DNA from: Bacteroidales bacterium UBA1751
GTDB lineage: Bacteria > Bacteroidota > Bacteroidia > Bacteroidales > UBA932
DNA length: 20,845 bases
Assembly: GCA_002315995.1 (NCBI GenBank)
Contig: DCHN01000083.1
Coordinates: forward strand, 1 to 20,845
Direction: 5' to 3'
Positions 15,918-20,845 of this stretch are shown one piece after another. A program made the translations under genes and the position numbers. The notes under the pieces are model-generated. The model saw only the letters and a program-made list of their open reading frames with translations. It did no database searches and was not told the DNA's origin. Numbering within the stretch: position 1 is the first letter of the stretch; each line of letters begins with the position of its first letter.

Positions 15918-16640
15918 ATGAAAAACAATAAAGGAGAGGGTGAAAGGAATGTTGGGCTCTATGCCACCATTATTTTTCACCTTGTTCTTATTATTGTTCT
16001 TTTGTCTACATCAATACACAGCATAGTAGCTGGAGATCCTCTTTTTGAGATGGATTTTTCTGCACAGGAGGCCCAGGAGGAGCTTGAGCGCCTGGAGCAG
16101 ATGAAGGAGCAGGCAACGCGTGAGGTGGAGGAACTTCTTGCTGCACAGTCTGCTTCACCTGCGGCGGCCTACAGAAATATTGCTGTGAACAGAAATGTTC
16201 CATTGAAGGATGACCGGAATTCCAATCCCAACGTATTGGATGAGGCGCGTGAGCTGCAGCGGAAGCTGGATGCCAACAGGGATGCTGCCAATATGAGCAG
16301 TGATGATGAGGTTGTTGTTGAACGCAAGCAGGATTCAAACAAGAAAGAGAACCAATATAAAGGGCCTACCGTGCTCTCTTACTCTCTTGATGGGAGAAAA
16401 GCAACATTTCTTCCTGTTCCGGTGTACAAATGCCAGGGCGGGGGAGATGTAAGTATAAGAATAGTTGTGAACAGAAAGGGCAGGGTAATTCAGGCACAGA
16501 TAATAGAATCTGCATCTGTTGCTGACGATTGTATTACCAAGGCGGCTCTTGATGCAGCAAAAAGGAGCTGTTTCAACGCAAGTTCATCGGCTCCTGAGAA
16601 GCAGGTGGGAGATATTGTATATAGATTTATTCAACAGTAA
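15918..16640 (+). CDS. TonB C-terminal-like inner-membrane protein with coiled coil
   Basis: A 240-residue protein with a short charged cytoplasmic start, one membrane helix (about 12-38, LYATIIFHLVLIIVLLSTSI), a strongly charged helical segment (about 48-76, Glu/Gln/Leu-rich, probably coiled coil), a low-complexity Asn/Asp-rich linker and a C-terminal domain (about 165-240). The last resembles TonB-C: GGGDVSIRIVVNRKGRVIQA, then CITKAALDAAKRSCF and GDIVYRFIQQ. This layout matches energy transducers, though the usual Pro-rich linker is missing. It may connect the membrane to an outer-membrane partner and be driven by ExbB/ExbD. A GTG at 15912 in frame is an alternative start, but ATG 15918 is preferred. 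Its stop abuts the next start (TAAATG), so the two are co-translated. The TonB-C call is by pattern only. Confidence 0.7.
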   Translation: MKNNKGEGERNVGLYATIIFHLVLIIVLLSTSIHSIVAGDPLFEMDFSAQEAQEELERLEQMKEQATREVEELLAAQSASPAAAYRNIAVNRNVPLKDDRNSNPNVLDEARELQRKLDANRDAANMSSDDEVVVERKQDSNKKENQYKGPTVLSYSLDGRKATFLPVPVYKCQGGGDVSIRIVVNRKGRVIQAQIIESASVADDCITKAALDAAKRSCFNASSSAPEKQVGDIVYRFIQQ

Positions 16641-17549
16641 ATGGGAACTTCTTTTTTCAATATGAGACGTGCAGGCTGCGTGGCCATGCTTCTTTTCTTC
16701 TCATTGTGCGGCTATGCACAGGTTGATTTCAAGAAAATAGACAGGGATTTCTTCCTTGGAGTGAATGCGCAGCAGAATATTACTGCTCTTGAGGAGATGC
16801 TCAAGGGTGTCAATGATTCAAAGAGCAGGGCGGAGGTTTACTGGAGACTCTCAAGAAACTATCTCATAGTAGGTGAAGGGCAAAAGGATAAAGAGAGCAG
16901 ACGCGCCACATTTGCAAAGGGCGTGGATTATGCCCAGGCCGGTATAAAGGCCGATAACCGTAATCCTCGTTGCTATATGTGGCATTGTGCCAATACCGGC
17001 AGATGGTGTCAGACCAAGAGCCTGATGAAACAGGCTTCATCTGTGCCGGTTATGGTTAAGGACCTTGAGATAATTATTGATTCTCTTGGCGTTATTGACT
17101 ACTCCGAGGCATGGAACGCTTTGGCTGAACTCTATTTCCATCACCCTTTCAAGTCAGATGATGCTGCCGTAAATTTCATGAGAAGGGCAATTGAAACCAT
17201 TCCGGCAGGTGAAACAAGAATTTCGTGTTATCTCTTTTTTGCTAATATGCTTCTCAAAAGAGATTTCAGCCGCGCGCAAAGGGTTAAGGAAATTGAGCAG
17301 AGTGCCGGAAAGTTCAAGGCGGCAAAGAAGAGTTCAATAGAGAGATATTCATATTATTGCGGGAAATTGGGGTATGAGTACAAGCCTGTATGGAGCGCAA
17401 AATATATCTCAATTATTTCAGATAAGGAGGAGGCTGCCAGCGTGGTCAAATATGCAATGAGCTTGTATGAGAACTCTTCCAATAGAGGTAAAAATGACAC
17501 TGACAGTTACAAGGAACTCCAAAAACTCAATGAAAAAATAAATAAATAA
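16641..17549 (+). CDS. exported TPR-like (RMDN-type) helical repeat protein
   Basis: A 302-residue protein with a signal peptide (hydrophobic 12-25, likely cleavage at GYA/Q after residue 26), so it should be periplasmic or surface-exposed. The mature part is helical. RAEVYWRLSRNYLIVGE (63-79), KGVDYAQAGIKADNRNPRCYMW (93-114) and SEAWNALAELYFHH followed by AAVNFMRRAIETIP resemble the TPR-like repeats of the RMDN/microtubule-dynamics-regulator family and the related bacterial proteins, which are thought to bind partner proteins or ligands. No catalytic motif is seen. ATG 16641 directly follows the TonB-C-like stop, with ATG 16662 as an alternative start; the next gene begins 3 bases after this one. 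Function is unknown. The context suggests an envelope partner for the acyl assembly enzymes downstream. Confidence 0.75.
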   Translation: MGTSFFNMRRAGCVAMLLFFSLCGYAQVDFKKIDRDFFLGVNAQQNITALEEMLKGVNDSKSRAEVYWRLSRNYLIVGEGQKDKESRRATFAKGVDYAQAGIKADNRNPRCYMWHCANTGRWCQTKSLMKQASSVPVMVKDLEIIIDSLGVIDYSEAWNALAELYFHHPFKSDDAAVNFMRRAIETIPAGETRISCYLFFANMLLKRDFSRAQRVKEIEQSAGKFKAAKKSSIERYSYYCGKLGYEYKPVWSAKYISIISDKEEAASVVKYAMSLYENSSNRGKNDTDSYKELQKLNEKINK

Positions 17550-17552
17550 TAT

Positions 17553-18905
17553 ATGGAAGGAAAGTCATATTATGGTTTGAACTACTCCCAGGACCTGGTT
17601 CATAAACAGGTTTCTATAGTTCTTTTCAAAAGAGTGCAGAATATTCTCTTCTCTCTGAAATTTGAAAAGCCATTGAACAGGGAGCTTATGCATAAAGCAA
17701 TCAATTTGCTCATTGAACGTAATGATTGCCTGCGTATGGTCTTTACTAAACGTAAATTCAAGTTGATGCAATATTTCCAGGAGAAGAACAGCATCAATCA
17801 TATTCCATATCTGGTTTTTGACACTGTTGCAGAACGCACATCGTTCATCCATAAATTCCGCAGCGGCTCCACCAATCCATTCAAGGGGCGCATGCTTGAG
17901 GTTGTTTTTGCCAAAGATTTGGATGGCAAGGATCAGGTATATATAAAAATCAGCCACTATGTTGCAGATTTGTATGGAGTTTCACTCCTTGTAAATGATC
18001 TGTTGAACATATATGCTTCTCTTGCAGATGGAACTGAGATGCCTGCACCAAAGGGAAGCTTTGAAGAGGTTCTTGCCAAGGATGTCTCAAACAAGGAGAA
18101 TAAAGATCTCCTGGAGAGAGATAGGAAATTCTTTGAGGATTATTTGGAAAAGCATTCCCAACCACCTATGTATTGTGGCTTGCATGGATCTGGAAGTGAC
18201 TATTGGATGAAGAAAAAGAAGAAGGGGCTCTTCTATGTTCCTTTCAGATTCGTAACCTGCTCAACTGAGGGCTATATGATGAATGTTCCTTCAGCTGTAA
18301 CTGAGAATGTTATGAAGTGGTGCAATGAGAATGAATTGCCTCTCTCTACATTTTTCTTCTATGCTTTTGCAGTTGCCACATCATGGGTAAATGGTAAGGA
18401 AAAATATCAGTCTCCACTCATGCTGGTTGACAACAGGGCAACTATGAATGAGCGCAACTGCGGAGGTTGTAAGGTTCAGAGTATAGGATTATATACTGAA
18501 GTGGATTGGGAAAAGAGTTTTAAGGAGAACATTCAGCGCACCTTTGAGGAGCAGAATCAACTTTTCAGACATACCAAGACCTCATACTTTGAAATGGAGA
18601 TGATGCAGCACAAGAAATGGGGATATCCTATGTTGAGTCAGGTAATAAACTTCTGTTACTCATATATTCAAACTGCAATGCCAGATGGGGTTTCAATGCA
18701 GGTTCTTACAAACGGAAAGGGGTCGTTGCCAGCATACGTAGCGCTTCAGCACAATGTCAGAACAAATGAGATATCAGTAATATATGATATTCAGACTGCA
18801 ATGACAACTGCATCGCAGCTTATAGATTTCCATAATAATTACATTCGCGTCATAGAGAGGGTAATTGCATGCTCAAACGAATCTTTGAACGAGGTAATCC
18901 AATAA
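17553..18905 (+). CDS. condensation-domain-like acyltransferase (CoA-dependent acyltransferase fold)
   Basis: A 450-residue free-standing protein with the layout of an NRPS condensation domain or PapA/chloramphenicol acetyltransferase-like enzyme. The N-terminal half has LNRELMHKAINLLIERNDCLR, the family helix followed by the Asn-Asp-x-Leu-Arg turn, and then the active-site segment KISHYVADLYGVSLLVNDL (133-150). The canonical HHxxxDG appears here as S134-H135-Y-V-A-D139-L-Y-G142: the catalytic second His and the Asp are kept, while the first His is Ser and one residue is inserted before Gly. No signal peptide is present, so it is cytosolic. It is followed after 7 bases by an acyl ligase and then an ACP, which points to transfer of an ACP-bound acyl group to an amine or alcohol. 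The acceptor is unknown. Confidence 0.78.
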   Translation: MEGKSYYGLNYSQDLVHKQVSIVLFKRVQNILFSLKFEKPLNRELMHKAINLLIERNDCLRMVFTKRKFKLMQYFQEKNSINHIPYLVFDTVAERTSFIHKFRSGSTNPFKGRMLEVVFAKDLDGKDQVYIKISHYVADLYGVSLLVNDLLNIYASLADGTEMPAPKGSFEEVLAKDVSNKENKDLLERDRKFFEDYLEKHSQPPMYCGLHGSGSDYWMKKKKKGLFYVPFRFVTCSTEGYMMNVPSAVTENVMKWCNENELPLSTFFFYAFAVATSWVNGKEKYQSPLMLVDNRATMNERNCGGCKVQSIGLYTEVDWEKSFKENIQRTFEEQNQLFRHTKTSYFEMEMMQHKKWGYPMLSQVINFCYSYIQTAMPDGVSMQVLTNGKGSLPAYVALQHNVRTNEISVIYDIQTAMTTASQLIDFHNNYIRVIERVIACSNESLNEVIQ

Positions 18906-18912
18906 TAATAGA

Positions 18913-20643
18913 ATGAAATTCCAGACAGAGAGAGAAATGCTTCGTAATAACCTGCTTAGGGAGGGCGATTACAAGAGCACAAGGGAGATGATTTCAAGAA
19001 TCCGCAGGATGATACCTGATACAAGGATTCTTGGAGAACTTGATTCACAGAAGAAGATAATCCATTATACAGTCAAGGAGGTATACGAACAGGTCATGTC
19101 GCTTGGTGACGGACTTCTGGCCCATGGTTATGCAGGCAAGCACATTGCTGTAGTTGCCGACAATTGTGTCCGATACATATATCTGGATATGACAATATCC
19201 TCCGGAGTTGGTGTAGTGGTACCTATAAACAAATATATTCCAGTACAGCTGAAAAAGGAACTTTTTGACAAGGGTGACGTCAGTGCCGTATTCTGCAGCA
19301 GTGATATGGTGGAGGAGATGGAGCAGATAAAGAGTGAACTCCCAAAATTCGAGAGTATCATTACCATTGACAAAAAGGTGGAAGGGTATCTTTATTATGG
19401 GGAGATTGTTGAGCGTGGAGCGGCAGAGAAAGGCAAAGGTGAATTCTCCATGATGGAACTTGATATAGATGCTCCTGCAAAGTTGCTCTTTACAAGTGGA
19501 ACAACCGGAGCCAACAAGGGCGTAATCCTAACAAATGCAAATATTGCAGCCAACTTTGTAAATTGCCTTGACGTGATTGAAGCCAATGGCAATTTCACAT
19601 CAATGAGTGTGCTGCCTATGCACCATGCTACGGAGATCAACAGCCATATCATGACAAGGATTGCTGCAGGCAGACTGACATACATCAGTGAGAATATGAG
19701 CCATCTGATGACCAATTTGAAGATATTCAAGCCTGAATGCATTACCATTGTTCCTATGATAGCCAATGCTTTTTACAGCAATATCTGGCGTGGAGCCAAG
19801 AAGGCTGGTATGGAGGAGAAACTCAAGAAGGGAATCAAGGTGAGCAATCTTCTCAGAAAGTTTGGAATAGATCGCACACATACTATGTTTGCCCAACTCC
19901 TTGAACCATTTGGTGGAAGACTTCGTATGATAGTATGTGGAGGAGCAATGCTTAATCCTGTTGTTATCAAGGGTCTGTATGATTTTGGAATCAGAGTTGA
20001 AAACGCATACGGAATTACTGAATGTGGACCTTTGATTTCAATGAATTCAAACCCTTTGGAGGAGAATTTGAGCGTTGGCAGACCATGTCCGCAGCTCCAA
20101 GTCAGAATAGATTCTCCTGATGAGAATGGTGTGGGAGATTTGTGCGTGAAGGGACTCAGTGTTGCAAAAGGATACTATAAGGATGAAGCGGCCACTGCTG
20201 CTGTTTTTGGCGCCGATGGATTTTTCAACACTGGCGATAGTGCAAGAATAGACTCTAATGGAAGAATCATTCTTCTTGGGAGGAAGAAGAATTCAATTGT
20301 TCTTGAAAATGGCAAGAATGTCTCACCCGAGGAGATAGAGAATGTTATTGAGTCAAAGATGGGTTATGTAGATGATATCATTGTATATTCGGCGGAATGG
20401 TCTGAAAATGGGTCGTCCAGAAATGTCATTTGTGCAGGTCTTTTCATTGCAGATGAGGATATAAGGAACAATACGGGAAAAATCCTTGACGATGTCAGGA
20501 GGGTGAATGAGACTTTGCCGGATTACAAGGCTGTTGAGTATGTTGAACTCCCTGCGCAGGAGTACCCAAAAACCGCAATGAAGAAGGTTAAAAGAATCAA
20601 TCTCCCGGAAAAATGTTCAGGGGAAGGAATAAAAGTTTTTTAA
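18913..20643 (+). CDS. AMP-forming acyl ligase (ANL superfamily), probably acyl-ACP ligase
   Basis: A complete 576-residue adenylate-forming enzyme. The P-loop is TSGTTGANKG at 194-203. The acid-binding motif is NAYGITECGPL (364-374), the hinge region is FNTGDSARIDSNGRIILLGR (438-457), the lid has KNVSPEEIE, and the A10 end YPKTAMKKVKR places the catalytic lysine at Lys558. The layout resembles long-chain fatty acyl ligases rather than amino-acid adenylation domains, and no fused carrier is present. Instead, an ACP gene starts 2 bases after its stop, and a condensation-type gene precedes it by 7 bases, so loading an acyl chain on that ACP is the likely job. The acyl specificity cannot be read reliably. 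It differs from the ligase at the left window edge, so the two are distinct paralogues. Confidence 0.92.
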   Translation: MKFQTEREMLRNNLLREGDYKSTREMISRIRRMIPDTRILGELDSQKKIIHYTVKEVYEQVMSLGDGLLAHGYAGKHIAVVADNCVRYIYLDMTISSGVGVVVPINKYIPVQLKKELFDKGDVSAVFCSSDMVEEMEQIKSELPKFESIITIDKKVEGYLYYGEIVERGAAEKGKGEFSMMELDIDAPAKLLFTSGTTGANKGVILTNANIAANFVNCLDVIEANGNFTSMSVLPMHHATEINSHIMTRIAAGRLTYISENMSHLMTNLKIFKPECITIVPMIANAFYSNIWRGAKKAGMEEKLKKGIKVSNLLRKFGIDRTHTMFAQLLEPFGGRLRMIVCGGAMLNPVVIKGLYDFGIRVENAYGITECGPLISMNSNPLEENLSVGRPCPQLQVRIDSPDENGVGDLCVKGLSVAKGYYKDEAATAAVFGADGFFNTGDSARIDSNGRIILLGRKKNSIVLENGKNVSPEEIENVIESKMGYVDDIIVYSAEWSENGSSRNVICAGLFIADEDIRNNTGKILDDVRRVNETLPDYKAVEYVELPAQEYPKTAMKKVKRINLPEKCSGEGIKVF

Positions 20644-20645
20644 AT

Positions 20646-20845
20646 ATGGATATAAAGAAGGATATACTTGATATACTTGCTCAGTATATAGATGTGCCAA
20701 TTGAAGATGTAAAGACAAACGAAGGAGTGAAATATGCAACGGGACTCGATTCATTCCGTCTCTTCTCCTTCATTGGAGAATTGGAAGAGCATTTTGGGCT
20801 TACATTCGAGGAGAAATCTCTTAAAGAGTTGAAAACATTGGACGA
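20646..20845 (+). CDS. acyl carrier protein (cut by right edge)
   Basis: The frame from ATG 20646 is open to the window end and gives 66 residues of a carrier protein. MDIKKDILDILAQYIDVPIE is the first helix, GLDSFRLFSF contains Ser36 as the phosphopantetheine attachment site (GxDS type), and FIGELEEHFGLTFEEK forms the following helix II-III region with its acidic surface. The final helix continues beyond the window. It starts 2 bases after the ligase stop, so the ligase is a likely partner. The sequence differs from a housekeeping fatty-acid ACP (GADSLDTVE-type motif), so this is probably a dedicated carrier of the local pathway. Confidence 0.9.
   Translation, partial: MDIKKDILDILAQYIDVPIEDVKTNEGVKYATGLDSFRLFSFIGELEEHFGLTFEEKSLKELKTLD

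Noticed and set aside
1..20845. tRNA, rRNA, CRISPR array, insertion sequence or phage genes
   Set aside because: All gaps are under 160 bases and show no cloverleaf, spaced repeats, transposase or att-like duplication; nothing supports mobile DNA.

Overview
The window reads as ordinary chromosomal DNA of a Bacteroidota bacterium, most likely order Bacteroidales. The evidence is: Bacteroidales-type protein sequences (a 349-residue QueA, a short TruB, AsnS, a GHL10 protein); an ExbB / small membrane protein / ExbD / ExbD gene order; Bacteroidota-style -7 boxes (TAnnTTTG) in several gaps; few strong Shine-Dalgarno sites; and moderately AT-rich DNA. Every gene I can support (18, two of them cut by the window edges) lies on the + strand. 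There is no rRNA, tRNA, CRISPR array or insertion sequence, and no gene-free stretch reaches 300 bases.

Layout. (1) 2-4758: tail of an acyl-CoA ligase, a dCMP deaminase-type enzyme, an S41 tail-specific protease, rpiB, truB and queA, closely packed and closed by a hairpin terminator at 4824-4855. (2) 4860-7837: dprA overlapping tatD by four bases, then ansA (type I asparaginase). (3) 7994-10214: a proton-motive-force transducer operon, ExbB-like, a four-helix membrane protein of unknown function and two ExbD-like proteins. Its codon use differs from its neighbours, and it ends in a strong terminator at 10237-10265. (4) 10316-13801: two exported proteins, an alkaline phosphatase lipoprotein with a Cys in place of the Asp before the nucleophile, and a two-domain GHL10 glycosidase-like/SGNH esterase-like protein. 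(5) 13844-15892: asnS and udk. (6) 15918 to the right edge: five genes with gaps of 0, 3, 7 and 2 bases, encoding a TonB-C-like inner-membrane protein, an exported RMDN/TPR-like repeat protein, a free-standing condensation-domain-like acyltransferase, an AMP-forming acyl ligase and an acyl carrier protein cut by the window end.

How they work together. Regions 1, 2 and 5 are housekeeping: nucleotide salvage, tRNA modification and charging, DNA processing, protein quality control. Region 3 should energise an outer-membrane or envelope process. The most unusual part is region 6. The ligase, ACP and condensation-type enzyme have the parts of a minimal amide- or ester-forming assembly line with separate proteins for activation, carrier and transfer. 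They appear to be co-transcribed with two envelope proteins, which suggests an unassigned acylated product or an envelope acylation process. The product cannot be named from this sequence. The two-domain GHL10-SGNH protein is the second candidate for new biology.
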